DNA from: PFL42 sp964492235
GTDB lineage: Bacteria > Chloroflexota > Anaerolineae > Anaerolineales > E44-bin32
Assembly (NCBI GenBank): GCA_964492235.1
Contig: CAZBJQ010000045.1
Span: 1-18,528 of the forward strand
Length of the DNA stretch: 18,528 nt
Direction of reading: 5' to 3'
Each line of letters begins with the position of its first letter. The first letter of the stretch is position 1. Below the pieces are notes generated by a model. That model ran no database searches. It had not been told where the DNA came from and saw nothing but the letters and a program-made list of their open reading frames with translations. The translations under genes and the position numbers were made by a program. Of this stretch, positions 1 through 7,167 are shown piece by piece.

Positions 1-951
1 GAACGGATTGAAGACCAGCGTCAGCGGGTTACCGATCACCAGGCTGGCGAAAACCAGGAACGGCACGACAAACAACGCGATCTGCAGGCTCGATCCTACG
101 GCGATCTCCATGCTCAGGCTCATTTGCTGTTTGAGAGCCACCGAGACGGCTACCATGTGCTCGGACACATTGCCAATGAGCGGGACGAGGACCACGCCGA
201 GAAAGAACTCGGAGACACCCCATTCGGCGACCACCGGCTCAACCTGCGCCACCAGGATCTCACTCAGCCAGACGACGCCAGCCGTGGCCAGGGCCAGGAC
301 GATCAGAGCCCCTCGCAGCGTCCACCCGGGATGGTGCATCACCTTCTCGGCCGACTTCCGCGTCAGCCGGTCGGCTTGGCCGCGGAAGACGTTCACCAGC
401 CCCAGCAGATAGATCACGAGCATCAAGGCGGCCACGCCCAGGCTGAGGTATTCGACCGCGGCGGCATCCTCGATCCCCTCACTGCTCTGGGAGAAGAGCG
501 ACGGCACGGTAAGGGCGGTGACGGCCAGCAGCAACAAGATCGAATCACTCGAGGCCTTGCGCCGATCGAAGCTCATGTCCCCATGGCGGATGCAGCCGGC
601 CAGCATGCTCACGCCCAGGACCAGCAGCAAGTTGCCGAGGATTGAACCCGTGATGGAGGCTTTGACCAGTTCGAGCAGGCCGGCGCGGATGGCGACGATC
701 GTGATGATCAGTTCGGCGGCATTGCCGAGGGTCGCATTCAGCAAGCCACCGATGCGAGGCCCGGCATAGGCAGCCAGCGATTCGGTTCCTTCACCAATCA
801 GACCCGCCATCGGGATCATGGCCAGCGCGGCCGCGACCAGGACGGCCGCGGCTGTCGCCCCGGTGGCCTGCAAGGCGCCTGCGACCGGAGCCAGGAGCAG
901 CAGCCAGTACAACGGGTTGCGGACCAGGCGGTTGAGGGCGGATGAGGTCAC
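1..951 (-). CDS. Ca2+/H+ antiporter (Cax family), 3' end cut by window edge
   Basis: An integral-membrane cation exchanger that would move Ca2+ (or a similar cation) out of the cytoplasm against H+. The 317 visible codons are open to the left edge and contain the two inverted-repeat signatures of the Ca2+:cation antiporter superfamily: GNAAELI at residues 76-82 and a second copy, GNVSEHM, at 260-266, where Cax proteins usually read GNAAEH. The acidic residue in each is the expected ion ligand. About ten hydrophobic segments are visible (for example residues 12-27, 34-50, 102-118, 138-151, 168-187, 211-230, 248-260 and 283-306). Cax proteins are usually about 350-370 residues, so perhaps 40 are missing. 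The start is GTG at 951-949, overlapping the TGA of the upstream lipid kinase in a GTGA, so translation is probably coupled. The next in-frame ATG lies inside the protein (residue 45) and would delete the first helix. The family call is firm; the transported ion is inferred. Confidence 0.88.
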   Translation of the reverse strand, partial: MTSSALNRLVRNPLYWLLLLAPVAGALQATGATAAAVLVAAALAMIPMAGLIGEGTESLAAYAGPRIGGLLNATLGNAAELIITIVAIRAGLLELVKASITGSILGNLLLVLGVSMLAGCIRHGDMSFDRRKASSDSILLLLAVTALTVPSLFSQSSEGIEDAAAVEYLSLGVAALMLVIYLLGLVNVFRGQADRLTRKSAEKVMHHPGWTLRGALIVLALATAGVVWLSEILVAQVEPVVAEWGVSEFFLGVVLVPLIGNVSEHMVAVSVALKQQMSLSMEIAVGSSLQIALFVVPFLVFASLVIGNPLTLVFNPF

Positions 952-1913
952 AGAGGGTCGGCTCCGAGCTCGGCCTCGGCGGTAAACATGTTCGAGTCGC
1001 CTTCCGCAGGCATGATCACCTTGAGCTTGCGCTGGCGCACGGCGAAGCGGATCGGCCACTCGAGCCAGACAGGTTCACCATCCATCTGCAGCACTGCCGG
1101 TTCGGCCGCCTCGAATGTCGCCTCGCTCGCCTGGAAGTGAACGATGCCCGGTGCATCCAAGTGTGTACGCAGCAGGACATAAGACAGGCGCACAACGGCG
1201 TCCACCAGGGACCGACCACTGACCAGCCAGAAGTCCAGCATCCCGTCGTCGACCTTGGCATTGGGGGTCAGCTCCAGAACGCCCCCTGCATACGAGCGGA
1301 TGTTGCTGGCAACGGCCACGACGTATCGGTCTTCCCAGACGCGGTCGCCGGCGGCCACGCGCAGGTCAATCCCGGTCCATCCTAGTGACGTCCACAATCC
1401 GAGCGTGGCATATTGCAGAAGACCGAAGGACTTCTCCCATCGATCTCGAGGCTCTATCGAATCGACTAAGTTCGCATCCAGCCCGACCCCCGCCCAAAGA
1501 AGGAAGGCCCGACCGTTGCATTCACCCAAGTCGACCAGGCGAATTGTCCCGTTGGCCAGCCGCTGGGCCGCGTCCTCCAAAGCGAACCAGTGAGTCCAGT
1601 CCAGGGGGCGCAGCCCAAGCTCCGTAGCCCACACATTGGCCGTCCCCGAAGGCAGCACGCCCAGCACCGTTGGGGAGCCTGCCAGGACGGCCGCCACCGA
1701 TCCCACCGAGCCGTCGCCGCCGGCGACGAACACGGCATCCAGGCCGGACTCGACGGCCTCCGTGGCGATCATATGGGCAGGGCGAGCGCTCGTCGTCTTG
1801 ACGACGGCCACGTCCCAGCCTGCGTCGACGAGGACGCGAACCGCTCGGTCGAGCAGTGGGCCCGCTGGGAAACGCCCGGCCGCCGGGTTGTAGATCAACA
1901 GAGCCGATGCCAT
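948..1913 (-). CDS. Diacylglycerol kinase / YegS-type lipid kinase
   Basis: A soluble or membrane-peripheral kinase that phosphorylates a lipid hydroxyl (diacylglycerol, sphingoid base or a similar polyprenyl/glycerol lipid) with ATP. The 321 residues match the DAGK_cat fold from end to end: YNPAAG at 8-13 opens the N-terminal Rossmann-like domain, GGDGS at 65-69 is the nucleotide-binding GGDGT-type motif, and LPSGTANVWA at 87-96 is the second nucleotide loop, with V in place of the D seen in GTAND-type members. The C-terminal beta-sandwich has YAGGVLELTPNAKVDDGMLD-like residues at 208-227 and QMDGEP at 276-281, where the acidic residues serve metal and substrate binding. Length is normal for YegS/BmrU/Rv2252 proteins. 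The ATG at 1913 has only a weak AAGG 10 bases upstream, with a TATAAT box at 1939-1934. Its stop overlaps the GTG of the antiporter. The lipid substrate cannot be told from sequence. Confidence 0.9.
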   Translation of the reverse strand: MASALLIYNPAAGRFPAGPLLDRAVRVLVDAGWDVAVVKTTSARPAHMIATEAVESGLDAVFVAGGDGSVGSVAAVLAGSPTVLGVLPSGTANVWATELGLRPLDWTHWFALEDAAQRLANGTIRLVDLGECNGRAFLLWAGVGLDANLVDSIEPRDRWEKSFGLLQYATLGLWTSLGWTGIDLRVAAGDRVWEDRYVVAVASNIRSYAGGVLELTPNAKVDDGMLDFWLVSGRSLVDAVVRLSYVLLRTHLDAPGIVHFQASEATFEAAEPAVLQMDGEPVWLEWPIRFAVRQRKLKVIMPAEGDSNMFTAEAELGADPL

Positions 1914-1933
1914 CTAAGAGGGACCTTGCGGGA

Positions 1934-1939
1934 ATTATA
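1934..1939 (-). promoter_or_regulatory. Candidate -10 box for the lipid kinase-antiporter operon
   Basis: Read on the minus strand, the bases are exactly TATAAT, ending 20 bases before the ATG at 1913. A start point near 1927 would give a leader of about 14 bases. No convincing -35 hexamer lies 16-18 bases upstream (AACTGG at the 17-base spacing), so the promoter is inferred from the -10 and position only. Confidence 0.45.
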
Positions 1940-1951
1940 GCGCGGCGGGCC

Positions 1952-1983
1952 TCCGCCCAGTTGCCGCTCCGGCGAGGGGCGGA
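1952..1983. repeat. Inverted repeat around the protein kinase -35 region
   Basis: TCCGCCC at 1952-1958 and its exact complement GGGCGGA at 1977-1983 are separated by 18 bases. The pair brackets the TTGCCG (-35) of the rightward kinase promoter and lies just upstream of the leftward TATAAT. It could be an operator shared by the two divergent transcripts, or chance in a G+C-rich gap. Confidence 0.3.
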
Positions 1984-1989
1984 TAGAAT
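1961..1989 (+). promoter_or_regulatory. Promoter of the Ser/Thr kinase gene
   Basis: TTGCCG at 1961-1966 and TAGAAT at 1984-1989 are spaced by 17 bases, a good sigma70/SigA-type arrangement. Transcription would start near 1996, leaving a leader of about 128 bases before the ATG at 2124. The promoter sits back to back with the candidate leftward promoter of the lipid kinase. Confidence 0.55.
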
Positions 1990-2123
1990 CTCCCAAAGGA
2001 CGGCACGACCGGCGGGGCAGCGAGAGCTCAAGCCGCCTCACCCCGACCGCCAGCCAGGAGTCCGGTGACGGTTCAGGGGAGCAGCCGAGGCCTGTGCATC
2101 CTGAAGGAAGGCGCGAGTCACCC

Positions 2124-3173
2124 ATGCAACCCTGGAACGCGAACGGTGCACTGATCGGAGGCCGTTACCGCCTGCTCGGCGCCGCCGGCGCCGGCGGCAT
2201 GGCGCACGTCATCCATGCCCGCGATCTCAACCTGCAGCGCGACGTTGCCATCAAGCTGTTGCGCGAGGATCTGATCGGGGACGCGACCTTCACCGAGCGC
2301 TTCCTGCATGAAGCGCGGTCGGTTGCCAACCTGCTCCACCCCAACATCGTCACGGTCTACGACTTCGGCCATGACGCCGGCCGGTACTTCATGGTCATGG
2401 AGTTTATTGACGGGACGGATCTGAAGACGGTTCAGCGCCGGCGCGGGCGATTCACCGAAAGTCAGGCGGTCGCAATGATGATCGAGGTTTGCAGCGGGGT
2501 CGGGTACGCGCACCGCGCGGGACTTGTACATTGTGACCTGAAGCCACAGAACATCCTGATCACGTCCGACGGCCACCCCAAGATCACGGACTTCGGCATC
2601 GCACGCGCCCTGACGACGATTCGTCCCGACGAAACCAGCGCCGTGGTGTGGGGCAGTCCCCAGTACTTCTCACCGGAGCAGGCGGCCGGAGGCCCTCCCT
2701 CCCCCGCCAGCGACGTATATGCGCTGGGCGTCATCCTGTACGAAATGCTGGCCGGCCGGCTCCCCTTCGAGGCCGAGGACCCCGCAACGCTGGCCGAGAT
2801 GCATCTGCGGGCAGTGCCCGTGCCCCCTTCGCAGTTCGATCCAGCCATTCCGGCCGCCCTCGAGCAGATCGTCCTCAAGGTGCTCTCGAAGGAGCCCTCC
2901 GGCCGCTACCGCACCGCTGACCAGCTTGGCAGGGTGCTGTCGACCTTCGCCGCCGCTGCCCCGGTGCCGGCCCAGCCTCTGCGCCCGATCCCACCCAAGC
3001 CGCGGCACGATCCGGATGCCCCGACCTCGCTGTACGGAACCCAGCCCCGCGCGGCGGCCCCGGTCGACTGGCTGGCGGTTGGGCTGGGCCTGGCCGCACT
3101 GTTAACGGTTGGCGGTTTGATCCCGCTGTGGCTATGGGCCTGCCTGCTGTACCCGAGCTGCCCCCTGCGCTGA
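2124..3173 (+). CDS. Membrane-anchored Ser/Thr protein kinase (Hanks type, non-RD)
   Basis: A Pkn-type eukaryotic-like protein kinase that transfers phosphate from ATP to Ser/Thr on cytoplasmic targets. Visible motifs (numbered from the ATG): glycine-rich loop GAGGMAHV near 22-29, catalytic Lys in AIKLL at 44, Glu 63 in the C-helix, catalytic loop HCDLKPQN at 136-143, DFG at 156-158 and SPEQ near 183. The Arg of the usual HRD is Cys (codon TGT), so this is a non-RD kinase. After the kinase domain a Pro/Ala-rich linker (about 275-315) leads to one hydrophobic segment at about 316-342 with only a few residues behind it, so there is an anchor but no extracytoplasmic sensor domain. I chose ATG 2124, where the kinase fold begins almost at once (alternative GTG at 2094, adding ten residues). 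GAAGGAAGG at 2102-2110 is a distant Shine-Dalgarno. The gene is divergent from the lipid kinase and upstream of ftsH. Substrates are unknown. Confidence 0.9.
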   Translation: MQPWNANGALIGGRYRLLGAAGAGGMAHVIHARDLNLQRDVAIKLLREDLIGDATFTERFLHEARSVANLLHPNIVTVYDFGHDAGRYFMVMEFIDGTDLKTVQRRRGRFTESQAVAMMIEVCSGVGYAHRAGLVHCDLKPQNILITSDGHPKITDFGIARALTTIRPDETSAVVWGSPQYFSPEQAAGGPPSPASDVYALGVILYEMLAGRLPFEAEDPATLAEMHLRAVPVPPSQFDPAIPAALEQIVLKVLSKEPSGRYRTADQLGRVLSTFAAAAPVPAQPLRPIPPKPRHDPDAPTSLYGTQPRAAAPVDWLAVGLGLAALLTVGGLIPLWLWACLLYPSCPLR

Positions 3174-3211
3174 GATTAACCCTTGGTGAACGACCGCCAG
3201 CGCCGGCGCGG

Positions 3212-3217
3212 TATAAT
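3212..3217 (+). promoter_or_regulatory. Candidate -10 box of ftsH
   Basis: A perfect TATAAT lies 38 bases after the kinase stop and 52 bases before the GTG of ftsH. No good -35 hexamer is present at 16-18 bases (AACGAC at 17). A start near 3224 would give a leader of about 46 bases that is mostly a hairpin. There is no CIRCE element (the inverted repeat bound by the HrcA heat-shock repressor). Confidence 0.5.
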
Positions 3218-3227
3218 CCGGTCGGCT

Positions 3228-3256
3228 GGACCACTCGACCACGGGAACGGTGGTCC
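3228..3256 (+). promoter_or_regulatory. Hairpin in the ftsH leader, next to the ribosome binding site
   Basis: GGACCAC at 3228-3234 pairs exactly with GTGGTCC at 3250-3256. A second copy, GACCAC at 3237-3242, can pair with the same right arm using a 7-base loop, so two alternative stems compete for one partner. The right arm ends 3 bases before the GGAGG Shine-Dalgarno at 3260-3264. A role in translational control of ftsH, for instance a temperature-sensitive switch, is inference. Confidence 0.4.
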
Positions 3257-3269
3257 GTCGGAGGCATAA

Positions 3270-5132
3270 GTGAACTCCCCTAGGGGTCGGAATACGCTCG
3301 CCCTGATGATCCTATTGATGATTGTCGCCGTCCTGGTTTTCCAGTTCCGGGCCAGCGCGCCTCAGCCCAAGCAGCTCTCTCTGAGCGAAGTCGCACGTGC
3401 CCTGGAGACTGGCCAGGTGACCCGGATCGTCGTTGACAAGGACGAGCTCGAAGTCATCTATCGGGATGGGAGCTCTGCTTTCTCGCGCAAGGAGTCGACA
3501 TCGACCGCGGTTCAGCAGCTGCTGGAACTCGGGCTACCGCAGGAGAGCCTCGCCTCCAACGGGCTGCAGTGGGAGATCAAGCAGCCGAGCGACTGGAACA
3601 CGGTGCTCAGCCTGGTCACTTATCTGCTACCCGGGCTGCTGGTCGTCGGGTTGATTTTCCTGATGCTGCGACAGGCTCAGGGCACCAACAATCAGGCCAT
3701 GTCCTTCGGACGCAGCCGCGCCCGGATGTTCACCGGCGAGAACCCCACCGTAACGTTCGCGGACGTAGCCGGTGTGGAAGAAGCCAAAGGTGAACTGGAA
3801 GAGGTCGTTGAATTCCTCAAGGAGCCGGAGAAGTTCATGACCCTTGGAGCACGCATCCCCAAGGGCGTGCTGTTGATCGGCTCCCCCGGCACCGGCAAGA
3901 CCCTGCTGGCCAAAGCCGTGTCGGGCGAGGCCGGCGTGCCCTTCTTCTCGATCTCCGGCTCCGAGTTCGTCGAGATGTTTGTCGGCGTCGGCGCCAGCCG
4001 GGTGCGCGATCTATTCGAGCAGGCCAAACGGCATTCGCCCTGCATCGTCTTCGTGGACGAGATCGACGCCGTCGGGCGCCAGCGGGGTGCCGGCCTCGGC
4101 GGCAGCCACGACGAACGTGAGCAGACTCTGAATCAGATGCTCGTCGAAATGGACGGCTTCGACACCGACACCAACATCATTATTATGGCCGCCACCAACC
4201 GGCCGGATGTGCTGGACCCGGCCTTGTTGCGACCTGGCCGCTTCGACCGGCGCGTGGTTCTGGACCGGCCCGACATGCGCGGCCGTGAAGCCATCCTGCG
4301 GGTGCACGCCAAGGGCAAGCCGCTCGATCCCGAGGTCGACCTGGCGGTGACGGCACGCGCCACGCCCGGCTTCGTCGGCGCCGACCTGGAGAACCTGGTC
4401 AACGAGGCCGCCATCCTTGCAGCCCGGCGCAACAAGCGCTCGATCGGCCCCTCCGAGTTCCAGGAGGCTATCGAACGCGTGATCGCCGGCCCAGAGCGCA
4501 AGAGTCGCCTGATCAGTGCCGAGGAGAAACGGATTGTCGCCTACCACGAGGCCGGACACGCCATCGTCGCCCACGTCATCCCGGAAGCTGACCCGGTCCA
4601 CAAGGTGACGATCGTCGCCCGGGGCATGATGGGCGGGTTCACCATGGCGCTACCTGAAGAGGAGCGCACCCTGGTGTCGCGCAAGAAGCTGCTGGCGGAT
4701 ATGGCCTTCGCCCTGGGCGGGCGGGCAGCCGAGGAGATCGTGTTCAGTGACATCACCTCCGGCGCCTCCAACGACCTCGAGCGCGTGACGAAGATGGCTC
4801 GGGCGATGGTCACGCGCCTGGGAATGAGCGATGGCCTAGGGCCCATGGTCTACGGACAGAAGGAAGAGCTGATCTTCCTTGGACGTGAGATCTCTGAGCA
4901 GCGTGATTACTCTGAGTCCATCGCCGAGAAGATCGACATCGAGGTGCGGGACATTGTCCAGCAAGCCTATGCGCGGGCCAGCAAGATCCTCAGTGAGTAT
5001 CGGGACCAGCTCGACCACGTTGCCCAGCGCCTGATCGAAGTCGAGACCATCGATCGAGCCGAGTTCGAAACCATGTTCGATCGCCCGGTCGCCCCCAAGA
5101 ATAGCGGGACCCCGGTTCTGACGGTCGCCTAG
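3270..5132 (+). CDS. ftsH: ATP-dependent zinc metalloprotease FtsH
   Basis: A hexameric membrane AAA+ protease that extracts and degrades misfolded membrane proteins and selected soluble regulators. Domain order in the 620 residues is complete: TM1 at about 8-26, a short extracytoplasmic domain, TM2 at about 114-133, and the AAA+ module with Walker A GSPGTGKT at 204-211 (Ser where most FtsH have Pro: GPPGTGKT), pore loop FVG near 237-239, Walker B VFVDEID at 260-266 and the second region of homology with RPGRFDRR at about 321-328. The M41 protease follows, with zinc ligands in HEAGH at 426-430 and the third ligand Asp 502 in SNDLE. The start is GTG at 3270 with GGAGG at 3260-3264. Length is normal for the family. 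It follows the Ser/Thr kinase in the same direction but has its own TATAAT. A CCCCTAGGGG palindrome covers codons 3-6. Confidence 0.97.
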   Translation: MNSPRGRNTLALMILLMIVAVLVFQFRASAPQPKQLSLSEVARALETGQVTRIVVDKDELEVIYRDGSSAFSRKESTSTAVQQLLELGLPQESLASNGLQWEIKQPSDWNTVLSLVTYLLPGLLVVGLIFLMLRQAQGTNNQAMSFGRSRARMFTGENPTVTFADVAGVEEAKGELEEVVEFLKEPEKFMTLGARIPKGVLLIGSPGTGKTLLAKAVSGEAGVPFFSISGSEFVEMFVGVGASRVRDLFEQAKRHSPCIVFVDEIDAVGRQRGAGLGGSHDEREQTLNQMLVEMDGFDTDTNIIIMAATNRPDVLDPALLRPGRFDRRVVLDRPDMRGREAILRVHAKGKPLDPEVDLAVTARATPGFVGADLENLVNEAAILAARRNKRSIGPSEFQEAIERVIAGPERKSRLISAEEKRIVAYHEAGHAIVAHVIPEADPVHKVTIVARGMMGGFTMALPEEERTLVSRKKLLADMAFALGGRAAEEIVFSDITSGASNDLERVTKMARAMVTRLGMSDGLGPMVYGQKEELIFLGREISEQRDYSESIAEKIDIEVRDIVQQAYARASKILSEYRDQLDHVAQRLIEVETIDRAEFETMFDRPVAPKNSGTPVLTVA

Positions 5133-5173
5133 GGCGCTCGTCTGCAAACACACCAGCCAACCTGCAAGACGAC

Positions 5174-5208
5174 GCTGCCCCCGGCGCGGCCTTAAGCCCA
5201 GGGGCAGC
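5174..5208. terminator. Hairpin between convergent ftsH and fadD (candidate bidirectional terminator)
   Basis: GCTGCCCC at 5174-5181 pairs exactly with GGGGCAGC at 5201-5208 across a 19-base loop. It lies 41 bases after the ftsH stop and 57 bases past the fadD stop. No T-run follows on either strand, so the termination role rests on position and stem strength. Confidence 0.4.
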
Positions 5209-5229
5209 CTGCTCGTTCGGCGAAGCAGG
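5208..5229. terminator. Second hairpin in the ftsH/fadD convergent gap
   Basis: CCTGCT at 5208-5213 pairs with AGCAGG at 5224-5229 around a 10-base loop, directly abutting the previous stem. The two could work as a tandem stop for the facing transcripts. There is no T-run. The remaining bases of this 133-base gap show nothing else. Confidence 0.3.
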
Positions 5230-5265
5230 TCTCCCTGCCCCGCTGCTAGCGATTACCACCCGCGA

Positions 5266-6957
5266 TCAGGCGGGCGCCTTATCGCGATCTTTCTCCTGCC
5301 TTACCAGCTCACGCCGCAAGATCTTGCCGACGGTGGTCTTGGGTAGTTCACTGCGAAACTCGACGTAGGTTGGGACCTTGAAGGGCGCCAGCCGGTCTTT
5401 GCACCAAGCCTTGACCTCGTCCTCGGTGATCGTCTCCCCGGGCTTGACCACGACCCAGGCCTTGACGGTTTCTCCGCGGTAGGCATCCGGAACGCCGGCC
5501 ACGCCTGCTTCGAGCACCCTGGGGTTCTCGGTGATGACCTCTTCGACCTCCCTCGGCCACACCTGATACCCGCCCGGCTTGATCAATTCCTTTTTGCGGT
5601 CCACGATGTAGAAGTAGCCATCCTCGTCCATGCGGGCAATGTCGCCGGTATACAACCATCCGTCCCGCAGCGTGTTGGCCGTCTCGGTGGGCATGTTGTG
5701 ATATCCGCGCATGATGGTGGGGCCCTTGATGACCAGCTCACCAATCTCCCCCACACCCAGCTCCGTCACCCCGTCATCGAGTGACAGAATGCGGCAGTCG
5801 GTGTCGGGGAAGGGCAGGCCGATCGACCCGGTGCGGGTCTCTCCTAGCAGCGGATTGCAGTGGGTGGCGGTGGGCGCCTCCGACAGACCGTAGCCTTCGA
5901 CCAGCTTGCCTCCGGTCAGAGACTCGAAGCGCTCCTTCGTCTCGCGCATCAGGGGGGCCGAGCCCGAGATGCATGCCCGGATCGAGCTGACATCAACCTT
6001 GCCGGCGATCACGTCGGGGTGGTTGTTGATGGCGTTGTACATCGTGGGGACGCCGGGGTAGATCGTCGGCCGGAACTTTGCGATTGAATGCAGCACATCA
6101 GCCATGTCCCTCGGGTTGGGGACCATGACCATGCTGGCGGCCGAGGCGATAGCGAACATCATGCCCGCCACCATGCCGTAGACATGGAACAAGGGAATCG
6201 CCATTAGGACGGTCTCGCCGCCGCTGTGGACATCCGGCATCCACGAGCGGATCTGGAGGGCATTAGCAACCAGGTTTCGGTGCAGTCCGATAGCCGCTTT
6301 GGAGACTCCGGTGGTGCCTCCGCTGTACTGGAAGATGGCGATGTCCTCTGGACCGACATCCAGCTGCGGCCGATCGGACGGTCGATAACGAGACAGCAGT
6401 TCCTGCAGCCAGATGTCGCCCTGCTCCAGCTCAACCCGGTGTCCGTCCTTCTTCTCCTTGGCCAGGGTGAACAGCAGGCGTAGAACTGGAGGCAGGTACT
6501 CCTTGATGTTGGTGACCACCAGACGCTTGAGGTGGGTTTTGGGCTGAGCCTCCTTGACCTTGCGGTAGAAGTTGCTGGTTACCAGCATCAGCTCCGCCCC
6601 GGAGTCTGAGAGCTGGTGCACGATTTCGCGTGGCGTGTATAGCGGATTGGTGGCCACCACCAGACCGCCAGCCTTGAGGATGGCGAAGAACGCCAGGACG
6701 AACTGGGGGACATTGGGCATGAAAAGCCCGACGGGTTGGCCCTTGCCGACGCCCAGGTCGGCCAGACCCGCCGCCAGGCGGTCGGTCAGCAGGCCCATTT
6801 CGCCGTAGGTCAGGGTCGCGCCCTTGAAGATCGTGCAGGGCCGGTCGGGGAAGGTACTCGCAGCCTCTTGGAGCAAGTCAACCAGGGAGACGGGAGGGTA
6901 GTCAATGGATCGGGGTACGCCGGGATCGTAGTGCCTAAACCAGGGTCTCTCCTCCAT
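5266..6957 (-). CDS. fadD: Long-chain fatty-acid-CoA ligase (AMP-forming)
   Basis: An ANL-superfamily enzyme that activates a fatty acid with ATP through an acyl-adenylate and then makes acyl-CoA for beta-oxidation or lipid synthesis. In the 563 residues the adenylation motif YSGGTTGVSKAA is at 211-222, YGLSEAPT at 356-363, the TGD motif at 437-439, the hinge region DRKKELIKPGG at about 453-463, and the C-terminal catalytic Lys is 545 in PKTTVGK. Length and motif order fit FadD-type long-chain ligases; chain-length preference is not readable. I chose the ATG at 6957: GGAGGAG sits 10 bases upstream and the protein MEERPWF begins as relatives do. The same frame stays open for another 410 codons upstream, but that stretch is antisense to the aminotransferase and is not part of this gene. 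It is a single-gene unit, convergent with ftsH and divergent from the aminotransferase. Confidence 0.93.
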   Translation of the reverse strand: MEERPWFRHYDPGVPRSIDYPPVSLVDLLQEAASTFPDRPCTIFKGATLTYGEMGLLTDRLAAGLADLGVGKGQPVGLFMPNVPQFVLAFFAILKAGGLVVATNPLYTPREIVHQLSDSGAELMLVTSNFYRKVKEAQPKTHLKRLVVTNIKEYLPPVLRLLFTLAKEKKDGHRVELEQGDIWLQELLSRYRPSDRPQLDVGPEDIAIFQYSGGTTGVSKAAIGLHRNLVANALQIRSWMPDVHSGGETVLMAIPLFHVYGMVAGMMFAIASAASMVMVPNPRDMADVLHSIAKFRPTIYPGVPTMYNAINNHPDVIAGKVDVSSIRACISGSAPLMRETKERFESLTGGKLVEGYGLSEAPTATHCNPLLGETRTGSIGLPFPDTDCRILSLDDGVTELGVGEIGELVIKGPTIMRGYHNMPTETANTLRDGWLYTGDIARMDEDGYFYIVDRKKELIKPGGYQVWPREVEEVITENPRVLEAGVAGVPDAYRGETVKAWVVVKPGETITEDEVKAWCKDRLAPFKVPTYVEFRSELPKTTVGKILRRELVRQEKDRDKAPA

Positions 6958-7009
6958 AACGGCCACACTCCTCCGGGCATGCTCGAGGTGGACCGGATGT
7001 CCTGGTTCT

Positions 7010-7015
7010 TTTATA
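7010..7015 (-). promoter_or_regulatory. Candidate -10 box of fadD
   Basis: The minus strand reads TATAAA (inside TTGTATAAAAG), 52 bases upstream of the fadD ATG. This A+T-rich patch is the only plausible leftward -10 near the gene, besides the region shared with the rightward TATAAT at 7045. The expected -35 position is G+C-only, so support is modest. Confidence 0.3.
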
Positions 7016-7044
7016 CAACAGAACTCATGCGCGGCGCGCGATGA

Positions 7045-7050
7045 TATAAT
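7045..7050 (+). promoter_or_regulatory. Candidate -10 box of the aminotransferase operon
   Basis: A perfect TATAAT precedes the GTG start at 7168 by 117 bases, implying a leader of about 111 bases. The -35 position (AACTCA at 17 bases) is poor. The 210-base gap between fadD and the aminotransferase therefore carries two back-to-back candidate promoters about 30 bases apart. Confidence 0.45.
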
Positions 7051-7053
7051 CCT

Positions 7054-7084
7054 GCCAAGTCGGTCCCGCCGTCCGGCGCTTGGC
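7054..7084 (+). promoter_or_regulatory. Stem-loop in the aminotransferase leader
   Basis: GCCAAG at 7054-7059 pairs with CTTGGC at 7079-7084, and flanking CC/GG pairs extend it. The loop segment GGTCCCGCC (7062-7070) can instead pair with the G-rich run just downstream, so two structures exclude each other. This might be an attenuator; there is no leader peptide or T-run to prove it. Confidence 0.2.
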
Positions 7085-7167
7085 GGGCGGGCCGCCTTCC
7101 TGGCCAGCCCGGCGGTGGCATGCCATCCTCGATCGGGTCTCGGCAGCGAATCCTTCGGAGGAAACCT

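Noticed and set aside
8..645. Plus-strand frames of 134 and 173 codons near the left edge
   Set aside because: They are opposite the antiporter, whose minus-strand frame has both Cax signatures; the plus products have no membrane or domain features.
3189..3269. CIRCE (HrcA site) or other known heat-shock operator upstream of ftsH
   Set aside because: No TTAGCACTC-N9-GAGTGCTAA-like repeat is present; only the hairpin described was found.
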